Shown here piece after piece: positions 1 through 9,316 of a stretch of 64,000 nucleotides of DNA; position 1 is the stretch's first letter; every line of letters begins with the position of its first letter. Origin of the DNA: Streptomyces chryseus (GTDB lineage: Bacteria > Actinomycetota > Actinomycetes > Streptomycetales > Streptomycetaceae); assembly GCF_014650755.1 (NCBI RefSeq), contig NZ_BMVO01000001.1:868001-932000 (forward strand), written 5' to 3'. The notes beneath the pieces were generated by a model that was given only the letters and a program-made list of their open reading frames with translations, made no database searches and was not told where the DNA came from. Both the position numbers and the translations under genes were made by a program.

Positions 1-294
1 GACGTCGGACGCGATGGCGGCGACCCGCTCGGCGGTGAGCGTCAGCCGGTCGATGACCGTCTCGCTCGTGCCGGCGGCCCGGGCCTTGGCGACGTCCTGG
101 GCGTTGGCCTCGACGATCTCGTCCGTACGGGCCTCCAGCGCGTCGGCGACCGCCAGCAGCGCGGCGTCCTTGGCGGAGCGCGGGAGTGGCGCGATCGCGT
201 CGGCGGCGGCGCGGGCCCGCCGGGCGGTCAGCGTGACGGGGGACCCGGCGGCCGCGGTGGTGCCGGTGCCGGCGAGAGGAGAGTGCGAGGTCAT
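1..294 (-). CDS. proA: Gamma-glutamyl phosphate reductase, N-terminal part (cut by window edge)
   Basis: Only the first 98 codons lie in the window. The product starts [13 protein letters not shown] and runs into a typical ProA N-terminus, with [20 protein letters not shown] followed by [20 protein letters not shown]. ProA is a cytosolic NADPH-dependent enzyme that reduces gamma-glutamyl phosphate to the semialdehyde, the second step of proline synthesis. The Cys nucleophile and Rossmann motifs lie beyond the edge. It is the last of three leftward genes after proB and an unknown gene, 121 bases after the latter, so co-transcription is likely. The N-terminal Thr/Ala-rich tail before residue 20 is not conserved in the wider family. 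Confidence 0.9.
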   Translation of the reverse strand, partial: MTSHSPLAGTGTTAAAGSPVTLTARRARAAADAIAPLPRSAKDAALLAVADALEARTDEIVEANAQDVAKARAAGTSETVIDRLTLTAERVAAIASDV

Positions 295-415
295 ACCCGC
301 AGGGTAATGCGCGCTCCGCGGGGGTTCACCGGGTATCCCGCTCCGCGAGACGCCCGCCGGACGTCCGCGAGACATCTGCGAGACGCCGCGTGCGCCCGAC
401 GGGGCGTCGCCGCGG

Positions 416-901
416 TCAGTACGGATGCACCCCGACCGGCGCCGCAGGCGGCGGGCCGTACCCCTCGGCCACCCGCTGGTGGTAGGTGTCCCGGTCGATG
501 ACCTCCAGGCCCACGATCTCCCACGGCGGCAGCTTCGACGTCGACCGGTGCTCGCCCCACAGGCGCAGGGCGACGGCCGCCGCGTCGTGCAGGTCGCGTG
601 CCTCTTCCCAGTACCGGATCTCCGCGTGGTCGTTGGCGTACCTGCTGGTCAGCAGGAAAGGGTGGTCGTGGGCGAGCTGTTCGAGCCCGCGCCGTACCTC
701 CTGCAGCGGTGCCTCGGCGCCCGAGACGCTGAGGGTGATGTGCCAGAGCCTCGACACCTCCCGCGTGCCGTGGACGTCCTGGGCGGGTGCGGACCCCTGG
801 GCCGGCTCCGGGGCGTCGCCGAAGTCCGCCCCGGCCCCGACACTGGTCAGGGCTCGTTCGGCCGTCCCTCGGGGCAGCGCCCCCGGACGCGCTCGTCTCA
901 C
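416..901 (-). CDS. Conserved hypothetical protein between proB and proA
   Basis: 161 residues, no family I recognise. The first 50 residues are Ala/Gly/Pro-rich and probably disordered; the rest is a compact soluble domain with [18 protein letters not shown], then [40 protein letters not shown] and [13 protein letters not shown]. There is no signal peptide or membrane segment. I chose the GTG at 901 because AGGAGG stands 6 bases upstream; a longer frame would run into the end of proB. It sits 133 bases after proB and 121 before proA in the same direction, so a link to proline metabolism or its control is possible but is inference only. Codon use is as in the neighbours, so the gene looks native. 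Confidence 0.75.
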   Translation of the reverse strand: MRRARPGALPRGTAERALTSVGAGADFGDAPEPAQGSAPAQDVHGTREVSRLWHITLSVSGAEAPLQEVRRGLEQLAHDHPFLLTSRYANDHAEIRYWEEARDLHDAAAVALRLWGEHRSTSKLPPWEIVGLEVIDRDTYHQRVAEGYGPPPAAPVGVHPY

Positions 902-1034
902 CGGCGGCCTCCTGTAATGCGTTGCTCTGCTGTACCCCGCGCTGTTTCCCCCGCAACAAAGTTGACCAGTCCTGGGCCTGGCGCGGGGCGGTTTTCCGGA
1001 AGGTCTCTGCCGCGAGGCGGGTCTTTCAGCCGTT

Positions 1035-2162
1035 TCAGGGGTGGAGAAGGACCAGATCGTCCCTGTGTACGACCTCTCGCTCATATGCGGGACCGAGCTC
1101 CTTCGCCAGGTCGCGCGTGGACCGGCCGAGCAGCTGCGGGATCTCCTTGGCGTCGTAGTTCACGAGCCCGCGGGCGACCGCCACGCCCGCCGCGTCACGC
1201 AGCTCCACCGGGTCGCCGGCGCTGAACTCGCCCTCGACACCGGCGATTCCGGCCGGCAGCAGCGACGTACGCCGCTCCACCACGGCCCGTACCGCCCCGT
1301 CGTCGAGCAGGAGCGCGCCCTGTGGCGTGGAGGCGTGCGCGAGCCACAGCAGCCGGTCGGCGCTGCGGCGGCCGGTCGCGTGGAAGTACGTGCCGGTGTC
1401 ACGGCCGGCGAGGGCGTCGGCGGCTTGGCTGGCGGAGGTGAGGACGACCGGGATGCCGGCCGCGGCGGCGATCCGGGCGGCCTCGACCTTGGTCACCATG
1501 CCGCCGGTGCCCACACCCGCCTTGCCCGCGCTGCCGATGGAGACGTGCGCGATGTCACCGGGGCCGCGCACCTCGTCGATGCGGGAGGTGCCGGGGAGGC
1601 TCGGGTCGCCGTCGTACAGTCCGTCCACGTCGGACAGGAGCACCAGCAGGTCGGCCCGTACGAGATGGGCGACGAGGGCGGCTAGCCGGTCGTTGTCGCC
1701 GAAGCGGATCTCGTCCGTGGCCACGGTGTCGTTCTCGTTGACGACGGGGACGGCGCCCATGGCCAGGAGCTGGTCCAGTGTCCGGTAGGCGTTGCGGTAG
1801 TGGGCGCGGCGGCTGGTGTCGTCGGTGGTGAGCAGCACCTGGCCGACGCGTACGCCGTACCGCGCGAAGGAGGCGGTGTAGCGGGCCACGAGGAGGCCCT
1901 GGCCGACGCTGGCGGCGGCCTGCTGGCGGGCGAGGTCCTTGGGGCGGCGGGCCAGTCCCAGCGGTGCGAGCCCGGCGGCGATCGCGCCGGACGACACGAG
2001 CACGATCTCCTTCTCACCGCCGCTGCGCGTCTTGGCCAGGACGTCGACGAGCGCGTCGACCCGGTCGGCGTCGAGCCCTCCCGACGCGGTGGTGAGCGAG
2101 GAGGAGCCGACCTTCACAACGATCCTGCGGGCCTCGGAAACGCCCTGCCTTGCCCCTGACAC
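1035..2162 (-). CDS. proB: Glutamate 5-kinase
   Basis: 375 residues. ProB phosphorylates L-glutamate with ATP to gamma-glutamyl phosphate, the committed and proline-inhibited step of proline synthesis. The amino-acid kinase domain (about residues 8-255) shows IVVKVGSSSLT, VLVSSGAIAAGL, the glutamate-site segment VVNENDTVATDEIRFGDND and the ATP-site GTGGMVTKVEAA. A C-terminal PUA domain (about 275-355) includes GALLLDDGAVRAV and GLVNYDAKEI. The GTG at 2162 follows a weak GGGG ribosome site; starting further upstream would add about 100 residues of non-conserved sequence. It is first of the proB-unknown-proA group. The next upstream gene ends with a strong hairpin, so proB should have its own promoter. 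Confidence 0.95.
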   Translation of the reverse strand: MSGARQGVSEARRIVVKVGSSSLTTASGGLDADRVDALVDVLAKTRSGGEKEIVLVSSGAIAAGLAPLGLARRPKDLARQQAAASVGQGLLVARYTASFARYGVRVGQVLLTTDDTSRRAHYRNAYRTLDQLLAMGAVPVVNENDTVATDEIRFGDNDRLAALVAHLVRADLLVLLSDVDGLYDGDPSLPGTSRIDEVRGPGDIAHVSIGSAGKAGVGTGGMVTKVEAARIAAAAGIPVVLTSASQAADALAGRDTGTYFHATGRRSADRLLWLAHASTPQGALLLDDGAVRAVVERRTSLLPAGIAGVEGEFSAGDPVELRDAAGVAVARGLVNYDAKEIPQLLGRSTRDLAKELGPAYEREVVHRDDLVLLHP

Positions 2163-2285
2163 GTACAGACCCCACTCTTGCTCGCCCGGTTCTCCCCGCA
2201 ATGTACGTGAGCCGCTCCGGGCGCCGCTCGCGCATTTCGCCCCGTGGGACGGCCGACGGCCCGTCCGGCGCGACGGCCGGGAACG

Positions 2286-2333
2286 CCGCCGGCCGTCTCC
2301 GTGGCCCCGGGGGGACGCGGAGACGGCCGGCGG
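2286..2333 (-). terminator. Hairpin terminator after the GT2 gene
   Basis: A 16-bp perfect stem pairs 2286-2301 with 2318-2333 around a 16-base loop. It begins 15 bases beyond the stop of the leftward glycosyltransferase gene and has no U-tract, as is usual in Streptomyces. It separates the glycopolymer genes from proB. Confidence 0.75.
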
Positions 2334-2347
2334 ACGGTGAGGGACCG

Positions 2348-3622
2348 TCAGGAACGCGCGGGACGGCCTGCCGCCGTCCCGCGCGCCATCCTGCGCAACT
2401 TCCGCACCACGCGCCGGGCGAAGGACGGTTTCGGCTTGCCTGCCTTGGGCACGCTCACGCGCACCCCGTCGACCCACTCGGGGACCGTGACGGCGTACAT
2501 CTCGTCGGGCACGCCCGCCTCCTTGTCGCCGAAGTGCGGGTACGCCAGGTACGGCTTGCCCTCCCGGCCCTTGCGGACCACCTCCGGAACCTCCTTCGCC
2601 TGAAGGAACCTCAGATGCTCCTCCAGGAGATCGGCCCGTCCCTCTGCCACGTAGTGCAGCCGCAGCCGCTCGGGCACCTTCAGCCGGCGGGCCACGCCGG
2701 GCGTCCAGTACTTGTCGGTGAGCGGCTGGGCGAGCTCCAGCTTGTCCTGCCGGGTGCCGGTCTTCGCCTTGAGCCAGCGGTGGTCGAACTGCGGCAGGAG
2801 CGTGATCACGAAGGGACGGATCATCAGCTCGTCCCGCTGCTCGCCGGGCGGGAAGAAGTCGGCGATCAGGTCCATGAGGGCCGTCGCCGAGTCGAAGCGC
2901 ATCGCGTAACTGCCGCTCTGCGTGATGTGTTTGCCGTCGTCGCGCCGCACGATGTAGAGGCAGACGTAGTCGGCGACGATCGACACCCCGTTGCTTCGCA
3001 CATACGCCTCAAGGGTGAAGCGCGCGTCCTCGCCTGTATACAGCTGCTGGTCGAAGCGCATCCGGTGCTTCTCCAACAGCTCACGCCGGAAGAGCTTCTC
3101 CGCGCTGAGCGTGAACTTGATGTTGGAGGAGAAGAGGTCCGTACGCTCCAAGGTGCGCCCGAACATGGACTTCGGCGCACCGCGCCCGATGCCCTCGATC
3201 TTGCCCAGCACGACATCCGTGCCGTTGCGGTCGGCCATCGCGACCATCCGCTCCAGCGCCTCGTCGCCGAGGTAGTCGTCGGCGTCGAGGAAGAAGACAT
3301 AGCGGCCGCGGGCCATGTCGAGACCTACGTTGCGGGGGCCACTGGGTCCACCGGAATTCTCCTGGTGAACGACGCGGGTGGAGACCTTGCTCCTGGCGGC
3401 GAACTCGTCGAGATACTCTCCGGTCCCGTCGGTCGATCCGTCGTTGACGGCGACGATCTCTATGCGGTCGGCGCCCAGCGTCTGAGCCTCGACCGACTTC
3501 AAACAGGGGATCAGGTAGGGCATCGCCTCGTACGCACCGATGATCACGGTTACATCGGGAATCTCGACTGCGGCCATGCCCGTCTCATTCTCGTTCATCG
3601 ACATCCAAGACAGTCGGCACAT
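2348..3622 (-). CDS. Family 2 glycosyltransferase (cell-wall glycopolymer type)
   Basis: Up to 424 residues. A GT-A fold domain opens with VTVIIGAYEAMPYLIPCLKS, the nucleotide-binding NDGSTDGTGEYL and the metal-binding FFLDADDYLGDEAL. The C-terminal half resembles TarP/TarS-like teichoic acid glycosyltransferases in layout. There is no membrane segment, so it probably acts at the inner face of the membrane. Starts are possible at 3622, 3604, 3598 or 3577; none has a strong ribosome site, and conserved sequence begins just after the ATG at 3577, so the true start may be the shorter one. It lies between two hairpins and is likely a single-gene transcript. It neighbours a TagF-like polymerase and a CDP-polyol synthase, so decoration or assembly of a phosphate-containing wall polymer is inferred. 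The sugar donor is unknown. Confidence 0.85.
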   Translation of the reverse strand: MCRLSWMSMNENETGMAAVEIPDVTVIIGAYEAMPYLIPCLKSVEAQTLGADRIEIVAVNDGSTDGTGEYLDEFAARSKVSTRVVHQENSGGPSGPRNVGLDMARGRYVFFLDADDYLGDEALERMVAMADRNGTDVVLGKIEGIGRGAPKSMFGRTLERTDLFSSNIKFTLSAEKLFRRELLEKHRMRFDQQLYTGEDARFTLEAYVRSNGVSIVADYVCLYIVRRDDGKHITQSGSYAMRFDSATALMDLIADFFPPGEQRDELMIRPFVITLLPQFDHRWLKAKTGTRQDKLELAQPLTDKYWTPGVARRLKVPERLRLHYVAEGRADLLEEHLRFLQAKEVPEVVRKGREGKPYLAYPHFGDKEAGVPDEMYAVTVPEWVDGVRVSVPKAGKPKPSFARRVVRKLRRMARGTAAGRPARS

Positions 3623-3682
3623 GGGTGTGGTTGTTCACCATCGTTACTTTTCCACGTGACGCGCGCCACACCGCGCACGAAT

Positions 3683-3720
3683 GGCCCGGCAGATCGTCTT
3701 GAAAGACGCCCTGCCGGGCC
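3683..3720 (-). terminator. Two-step hairpin terminator after the TagF-like gene
   Basis: A perfect 10-bp stem (GGCCCGGCAG at 3683-3692 with 3711-3720) encloses a second 5-bp stem, CGTCT/AGACG, with a 4-base loop. It begins 41 bases past the TagF-like stop. A TTTT run follows on the plus strand, so it could also stop rightward transcripts. Confidence 0.8.
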
Positions 3721-3760
3721 GATTTTGTATCTTTGTCCAACTTTCGACCGACTGTCGGGA

Positions 3761-5884
3761 TCAGCCCGGCACGGTCGAGTCGATCCCGCTCGCCTCCGGC
3801 GCCGAGTCGCTCGGGTCCGCCGCGGCGACGGCGACCTCCGGGCCGGTGCGCTGGGCCACTCCCAGGTTGCGGGCCTCGGACTTGGCCGCGAGGGTCCGTA
3901 CGGCGTCGTTGAACTGCACGATGGACGCCGGCTCGTCGGGACCCAGCAGGTACGCCTTCAGCTCGCGGCGGGCCTCCGCCAGCGGGTCGGCGCCCTCGCC
4001 GCCCGTGATGGCGGCGAGCAGCTCACCGAGCTGCGCGGCACTGTTGTCGAGGATCACGGCGGCGCGTACGGCGGTGTTCTGCTGCTTGAACTCCTCGACG
4101 CCCAGCTCCGCGGAGTCGGTCACGGCGTACGGCTTGCCGCTCGCGATGAAGTCCGACACCACGCTGGAGATGTCGGAGACCATGCCGTCCGACTCGTTGA
4201 AGCAGTCGTACAGGCGCGGCTCGGCGCCGCTGATGACCCGGTGCTCCCACCAGCCGAACGAGCGCCAGTACGCGTCGTTCCACTCGTCCCTGAGCTGCGC
4301 CAGCTCGGCCTCGCGCACCGGGTCCGGCAGGGCGTCGCGGGAGATCTCCGCCTCGTCCTTGCCGTTCTTGGCCGCGCCCTTGCCCTTGGCGCCCAGTTCA
4401 GCGAGACGGGCCTCGATACGGGCCAGTTCGGCCTGCGCTGCGCTCCGTTCCGCCTGGAGCGCGGCGGCGTCCGCGGCCCAGCGGGCGTCGGTGGCGCGCG
4501 CGGCGGCCGCCTCCTCCACCATCGCGGTGATACGGGCGTGGACGGCCTTGGCCGCGGGGCTGCGCGTCCCGGTGAAGGGGTGGGGCTTGTAGAGCACCCG
4601 GACCGGCTGCTCGGCCTCCAGAAGGCGCCTGACGATGTTCTCGCCGGCCAGCAGGATCGAGGTGTTGCCCGGGTTGTCGTCCCAGCCCTCCCACGTGGGG
4701 GCGTACAGCACGGTGGGGACGGGATGCTTCGGCGTACCGCTCCAGGGCTGGATCGGGGCGAGCTGCGGGCGGCCCACCTCGACGATGTCCTCGTCGCGGA
4801 CGCCGACGTCGGCGAGGGCGTAGCGGTCGCGGCCGGCCCGGCCCGCGCTCCACACCTCGTCGTACACCTTGCTGAACGGGTTGATGCTCGCGACCTTGTC
4901 GCTGTCGCCGTGACCGATGAAGACGTGCTTCATGGTGGGGACGCGCAGCATGTGGATGTTCTTGCCGACGTTGGCGGCGTAGAGCGCGACGCGGACCGTG
5001 GACAGGTCCATGTTCATCAGGTGCGTGGCGCTCGGGACGCAGATCACCGGGACCGAGGTCGGACCGAGCTGCGGCACGATGTGGCGCTCGCGCAGGACGA
5101 TCAGCGGCCTGCCGTCGAGCTGCTTCATCGTGTCGAGCCACATGTTGACCTGGTACGCCGACTCCCGGGAGCCGGAGAAGTACAGGACCGTGGTGGGGCG
5201 GTAGTCGCGCAGCCAGCTGTCGACGCCTTCGAGGACGGTGTCCACCGGCGGCACGCGGCGGCCGCGGCGCAGGTACGGCAGCAGCACCACGACGTAGGCG
5301 ACGGCCAGGGCCAGGGTGAGCGCGAGACCCGCGTAGCCGACGGCGTACTCGCCGCTCTGGACGGCGATCAGCACGCCCGCCACGGCGAAGACGTCGAGGT
5401 GCAGCATCTTCTCGGCGGACCGGTTCAGCAGCCGCTTGGGCGGGGCCGGCGGGATGCTCAGCATGCCGAGGTCGACGTTGCGGGTGACGACCGGCATCCG
5501 CCGGCGCAGGCGGATCAGCGTGACGAGGGCGCCGTGCGGGGCCTGGAGCGCGTAGAAGAGCAGGAGGGCCGCGATCGTCACGTAGAAGATCGACTGCTCG
5601 GCCAGGTGTATGCGGGCCAGCAGCAGGATCAGCAGCAGCTGGCGCACCAGGAAGCGGATCGAGAGCCCGGCCCGGACCTTGCCGAGGCGGTTGATCAAGT
5701 AGCTGCCGCGCCGGTGCAGATGCCGGTCCGCGAGGTACGTCGCGGCGACGGCGGCCGCGAAGAACCAGAGGTTCGGGATCAGCGCGGCGAGCATCACGCA
5801 CGGATACCCGAGGCCGATGACGGCGGCGGCGGCCAGTTCGGACCCGCTGCCCACGCGGGCCAGGCGGATGGCGGTCGAAATCAC
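3761..5884 (-). CDS. Membrane-anchored CDP-glycerol/ribitol glycerophosphotransferase-like polymerase
   Basis: 707 residues. The first 215 residues hold about five or six hydrophobic segments (for example VIGLGYPCVMLAALIPNLWF and LTLALAVAYVVVLLPYL). The cytosolic part from about 240 is a TagB/TagF-type GT-B domain with MKHVFIGHGDSDK, VLYAPTWEGWDD, LYKPHPFTGT and MVSDISSVVSDFIASGKPYA, the usual donor-site and acceptor-site motifs. An Ala/Glu-rich coiled-coil insert lies at about residues 465-530. TagF-like enzymes transfer polyol-phosphate from a CDP-polyol onto a growing teichoic chain. The GTG at 5884 has a weak AGG site and an AT-rich upstream stretch. A membrane-embedded version is unusual, since B. 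subtilis TagF is peripheral. Flanking genes support a wall glycopolymer role; the exact polyol is inferred. Confidence 0.85.
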   Translation of the reverse strand: MISTAIRLARVGSGSELAAAAVIGLGYPCVMLAALIPNLWFFAAAVAATYLADRHLHRRGSYLINRLGKVRAGLSIRFLVRQLLLILLLARIHLAEQSIFYVTIAALLLFYALQAPHGALVTLIRLRRRMPVVTRNVDLGMLSIPPAPPKRLLNRSAEKMLHLDVFAVAGVLIAVQSGEYAVGYAGLALTLALAVAYVVVLLPYLRRGRRVPPVDTVLEGVDSWLRDYRPTTVLYFSGSRESAYQVNMWLDTMKQLDGRPLIVLRERHIVPQLGPTSVPVICVPSATHLMNMDLSTVRVALYAANVGKNIHMLRVPTMKHVFIGHGDSDKVASINPFSKVYDEVWSAGRAGRDRYALADVGVRDEDIVEVGRPQLAPIQPWSGTPKHPVPTVLYAPTWEGWDDNPGNTSILLAGENIVRRLLEAEQPVRVLYKPHPFTGTRSPAAKAVHARITAMVEEAAAARATDARWAADAAALQAERSAAQAELARIEARLAELGAKGKGAAKNGKDEAEISRDALPDPVREAELAQLRDEWNDAYWRSFGWWEHRVISGAEPRLYDCFNESDGMVSDISSVVSDFIASGKPYAVTDSAELGVEEFKQQNTAVRAAVILDNSAAQLGELLAAITGGEGADPLAEARRELKAYLLGPDEPASIVQFNDAVRTLAAKSEARNLGVAQRTGPEVAVAAADPSDSAPEASGIDSTVPG

Positions 5885-5954
5885 GAAGAACCTGCTCCAG
5901 AGGGGTGCCGGTTATTTACGGTGCAATGGAATTGTGAAGTCCGGTTTCACGAAG

Positions 5955-5998
5955 TCGGGCCTCTGCAAATCGCTGTCTTGGCGACTACAGAGGCCCGA
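5955..5998 (-). terminator. Hairpin terminator after the cytidylyltransferase/SDR gene
   Basis: A perfect 11-bp stem (TCGGGCCTCTG at 5955-5965 with 5988-5998) has an inner TCGC/GCGA pairing. It starts 22 bases after the stop at 6020. The surrounding 135-base gap is markedly AT-richer than the genes. Confidence 0.8.
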
Positions 5999-6019
5999 AT
6001 TCTCAATTGTCAAGCAATA

Positions 6020-7519
6020 TTACACATCTTCCTGACGGTCAAGGACGGCCGCGAGAGCCTGCTCGAAGCCCGACGCCTCGGACGCGCCACGGGTCGGGTC
6101 CACCTGCCGTACGTCGATGACGTGACCGGTGAGCTCCGACAGCAGCACGTCCAGCGACGTGCGCGCCACGGCCTCGGACGACAGCAGCGAGCCCGCGGGC
6201 TCCTCGCCGAACGCCTTGGTGCGCATCGGGGTCGCCGTACGCTCCGGGTTCACGCAGTTGACGCGCACCCCGTCGGCCGCCCACTCGTCGGCGAGGGCCT
6301 GGGTGAGATTCACCATGGCGGCCTTCGTGGAGGAGTAGAGGCTGTACTCGGCGCGGCCGCGGGTGTAGCTGCTGGACGTGTAGAGCAGCAGCTGGCCCTT
6401 GGTCTCGGCGAGGTACTTGTGCGCGGCCCGGGCGATCTGCACGGGGGCCAGGTAGTTGACGTTCAGCGCTTCCTGGATGGTCGTGTTGTCCGTCTCGGCG
6501 AGCTTGCCGATGCGGAGCACGCCCGCCGTGTTGATCACGTAGTCGACGCGGCCGGTCTCCGCGTACGCCTTCGACAGGGCGTCGTCGACGTGCTCGGGGT
6601 TCTCGACGTGCGTCCCGGTGGTCGAGCGGCCCAGCGCGTACACCTTGGCGCCGTACTGCTCGGCGAGGGTCGCGATGTCCGCGCCGATGCCGTACGAGCC
6701 GCCGAAGACGACCAGCGTCTTGCCGGCGAGCAGCTCGCGGTACGCGGCCTCGTCGGCCTGCTGCGGAGCGGCCGTGGAGGCGAGCTGGAACAGCTTGTCG
6801 GCGATGAAGACGTCGACCGGCTGGGTCACCTTCATGTTGTACTCGTCGCCCGCGACGACGTAGATCGGCACGTCCGGCAGGTACTTCAGCACGACCGAAC
6901 AGTCGTCGGTGGCCTGGAAGTTCGGGTCGCCGGCCGCGACCTCGTACGCCTTGCGGATCGTCGACAGCTTGAAGGCCTGCGGGGTCTGGCCGCGGCGCAG
7001 CCGGGACCGGTCCGGGACCTCGGTGATGAACTCGCCGTCGCCGCCGTGCGTACGCGTCACGATGATCGTGTCCGCGGACGGGATGGCCACGTCGACCGCC
7101 TCGTAGCGCTCCAGCGCGTCGACGCAGTCCTGGATCACGCGCTGTGACAGCAGGGGGCGCACCGCGTCGTGGAAGAGGACGTTGCGGTCCTCGCCCTCGG
7201 CGAGACCCTCGCCGAGCGCGGAGATGGCCCGCTCCGTGGTCTCGTTGCGCGTCGAGCCGCCCTCGATCACCTTGGTGACCTTGGTCAGGCCGGCCTTCGC
7301 GACGATCTTCTCGACGTCGGGCACGTAACCCGGCGCCATGAGAACGATGATGTCGTCGATGCCTTCGGCCTGCTCGAAGATCGACAGTGTGTGCTCGATG
7401 ACCGCCTTGCCTGCGATCTTCAACAGCTGCTTGGGGATCGACAGACCCACACGCTGACCGGTACCACCGGCGAGCACGACTGCTGTGGTTCGGGGCTTGG
7501 CTATGGGCTGCACTGACAC
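6020..7519 (-). CDS. Bifunctional IspD-like cytidylyltransferase / SDR reductase (CDP-ribitol synthase type)
   Basis: 499 residues in two domains. Residues 1-235 are an IspD/TarI-like CTP transferase with VVLAGGTGQRVGLSIPKQLL, LFHDAVRPLLS and QATDDCSVVLKY. Residues 250-499 are a short-chain dehydrogenase with GGSYGIGADIATLAEQYG for NAD(P) and the catalytic YSSTK. The architecture equals H. influenzae Bcs1, which reduces ribulose 5-phosphate and makes CDP-ribitol; this is the best model here. The GTG at 7519 is preferred because AAGGTAGG lies 6 bases upstream; the frame opens 22 codons earlier without conserved sequence. It would supply the activated polyol to the TagF-like polymerase next door. 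A plain IspD role in isoprenoid synthesis is unlikely given the fused reductase. Confidence 0.88.
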   Translation of the reverse strand: MSVQPIAKPRTTAVVLAGGTGQRVGLSIPKQLLKIAGKAVIEHTLSIFEQAEGIDDIIVLMAPGYVPDVEKIVAKAGLTKVTKVIEGGSTRNETTERAISALGEGLAEGEDRNVLFHDAVRPLLSQRVIQDCVDALERYEAVDVAIPSADTIIVTRTHGGDGEFITEVPDRSRLRRGQTPQAFKLSTIRKAYEVAAGDPNFQATDDCSVVLKYLPDVPIYVVAGDEYNMKVTQPVDVFIADKLFQLASTAAPQQADEAAYRELLAGKTLVVFGGSYGIGADIATLAEQYGAKVYALGRSTTGTHVENPEHVDDALSKAYAETGRVDYVINTAGVLRIGKLAETDNTTIQEALNVNYLAPVQIARAAHKYLAETKGQLLLYTSSSYTRGRAEYSLYSSTKAAMVNLTQALADEWAADGVRVNCVNPERTATPMRTKAFGEEPAGSLLSSEAVARTSLDVLLSELTGHVIDVRQVDPTRGASEASGFEQALAAVLDRQEDV

Positions 7520-7640
7520 AGACGACCTACCTTGCGGGGACTGGGAGACAACGCGATGGTCGCACTCTCCGTGACCGTCTCGCAAGGTGGACGTCCCTCT
7601 GCCGACACCTGTACGAAACCTCTACCGTTCGCCAACCGCC

Positions 7641-7668
7641 GGGCGGACTCGTCGCGTTGAGTCCGCCC
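7641..7668 (-). terminator. Hairpin terminator after obg
   Basis: A 10-bp perfect stem, GGGCGGACTC at 7641-7650 paired with 7659-7668, lies about 80 bases past the obg stop. It ends the rplU-rpmA-obg unit before the cytidylyltransferase/SDR gene. Confidence 0.65.
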
Positions 7669-7749
7669 CGCGATCAGTGAGACGTCCAGGAGGGCGTCAC
7701 GGTTCACACCCAGGGGGTGATCGATGCCACAGGGAGTGGCGGCCCGCCC

Positions 7750-9183
7750 CTAGAAGGGGTTGAACTCGTCGTACTCGCGCTGCGGGTCGTCGCGCTGTGC
7801 GTCGCGGTCCTTGCGGCGGGTGGCCGCCGGACGCGGGGCGTCCAGACGGTGGTCCTCACCACGGCGGCCGAGCATCTCCGCGCCCGCCATCACCGTCGGC
7901 TCCCAGTCGAAGACGACCGCGTTGTCCTCGGCGCCGATGGCGACCGCGTCGCCCGCGCGGGCGCCGGCCTTCATCAGCCGGTCCTCGACGCCGAGACGGT
8001 TGAGGCGGTCCGCCAGGTAACCGACGGCCTCGTCGTTGTTGAAGTCGGTCTGCCGCACCCAGCGCTCCGGCTTCTCGCCGCGCACGCGGTAGACGCCGTC
8101 CTCCTCGGTGATGGTGAAGCCGGCGTCGTCGACGGCCTTCGGGCGGATGACGACGCGGGTCGACTCCTCCTTGGGCTTCGCGGCGCGCGCCTTGGAGACG
8201 ACCTCGGCCAGCGCGAAGGACAACTCCTTCAGGCCCAGGTGCGCGACCGCCGACACCTCGAAGACGCGGTAGCCGCGCGCCTCCAGGTCCGGGCGGATCA
8301 TGTCCGCGAGGTCCTTGCCGTCCGGGATGTCGATCTTGTTGAGGACGACGACGCGCGGCCGGTCGCCCAGACCGCCGTACTGCGCCAGCTCCTCCTCGAT
8401 CACGTCGAGGTCGGTCAGCGGGTCGCGGTCGGACTCCAGCGTCGCCGTGTCCAGGACGTGCACCAGCACCGAGCAGCGTTCGACGTGCCGCAGGAACTCC
8501 AGGCCCAGGCCGCGGCCCTGGCTGGCGCCGGGGATGAGGCCGGGAACGTCGGCGATGGTGTAGACGGTCGAACCGGCCGTGACGACACCGAGGTTGGGGA
8601 CCAGCGTGGTGAACGGGTAGTCCGCGATCTTCGGCTTGGCCGCGCTCAGCACCGAGATCAGCGAGGACTTGCCGGCGCTCGGGTAACCGACCAGCGCCAC
8701 GTCGGCGACGGTCTTGAGCTCCAGGACGATGTCGCCGCCCTTGCCCGGCTCACCGAGGAGCGCGAAACCGGGCGCCTTGCGGCGGGCCGAGGCCAGCGCC
8801 GCGTTGCCGAGGCCGCCGCGGCCGCCCTCACCCGCGACGAACGTCGTGCCGTGACCGACCATGTCGGCCAGGACGTTGCCGTCCTTGTCGTAGACCACGG
8901 TGCCGTCGGGCACGGGCAGGATCAGGTCCTGGCCGTCCTTGCCCGAGCGGTTGTCGCCCGCGCCGGGCTGGCCGTTGGTGGCCTTGCGGTGGGGGCTGTG
9001 GTGATAGTCCAGCAACGTGGTCACGGACTGGTCGACGACGAGGGTGACGTCGCCGCCACGCCCGCCGTTGCCGCCGTCCGGGCCGCCGAGCGGCTTGAAC
9101 TTCTCACGGTGTACGGAGGCGCAGCCGTGGCCTCCGTTACCCGCGGCGACATGCAGTTCGACGCGGTCCACGAAGGTGGTCAT
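7750..9183 (-). CDS. obg: Obg family GTPase
   Basis: 477 residues. The glycine-rich Obg fold (about 1-158) is followed by a G domain with G1 GYPSAGKS at 166-173, the switch [10 protein letters not shown]3 DVPG and NKID, and an OCT domain (about 345-425), then a charged tail ending EYDEFNPF. Obg is essential, binds the 50S subunit and ppGpp and links GTP level to ribosome maturation; in Streptomyces it also affects the onset of sporulation. The ATG at 9183 has GGAGG upstream. It is third in the operon after rplU and rpmA, 133 bases after rpmA, with a hairpin in that gap. Confidence 0.97.
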   Translation of the reverse strand: MTTFVDRVELHVAAGNGGHGCASVHREKFKPLGGPDGGNGGRGGDVTLVVDQSVTTLLDYHHSPHRKATNGQPGAGDNRSGKDGQDLILPVPDGTVVYDKDGNVLADMVGHGTTFVAGEGGRGGLGNAALASARRKAPGFALLGEPGKGGDIVLELKTVADVALVGYPSAGKSSLISVLSAAKPKIADYPFTTLVPNLGVVTAGSTVYTIADVPGLIPGASQGRGLGLEFLRHVERCSVLVHVLDTATLESDRDPLTDLDVIEEELAQYGGLGDRPRVVVLNKIDIPDGKDLADMIRPDLEARGYRVFEVSAVAHLGLKELSFALAEVVSKARAAKPKEESTRVVIRPKAVDDAGFTITEEDGVYRVRGEKPERWVRQTDFNNDEAVGYLADRLNRLGVEDRLMKAGARAGDAVAIGAEDNAVVFDWEPTVMAGAEMLGRRGEDHRLDAPRPAATRRKDRDAQRDDPQREYDEFNPF

Positions 9184-9232
9184 GGGTGGGTCCTCCAGTA
9201 CATACGGAAATGTCTACATACGTAACACGCCA

Positions 9233-9277
9233 AGGGCGGCCGCGCTTCCCCGTTGTCCGGGAAAGAGCGTCCGCCCT
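9233..9277 (-). other. Intercistronic hairpin between rpmA and obg
   Basis: AGGGCGG (9233-9239) pairs with CCGCCCT (9271-9277), and the enclosed bases form an imperfect second stem (CTTCCC against GGGAAAG). It could act as a partial terminator or processing site that lowers obg expression relative to L21/L27. This is inference from structure and position only. Confidence 0.4.
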
Positions 9278-9316
9278 CGGAAAGTGCTGTGCGTCACCGC
9301 TCGACGAGAGCCGGAA

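Noticed and set aside
2150..7147. Open frame of 1665 codons on the plus strand
   Set aside because: It lies opposite the GT2, TagF-like and cytidylyltransferase/SDR genes; the product is Arg/Val/His-rich with no domain, a typical high-GC shadow frame.
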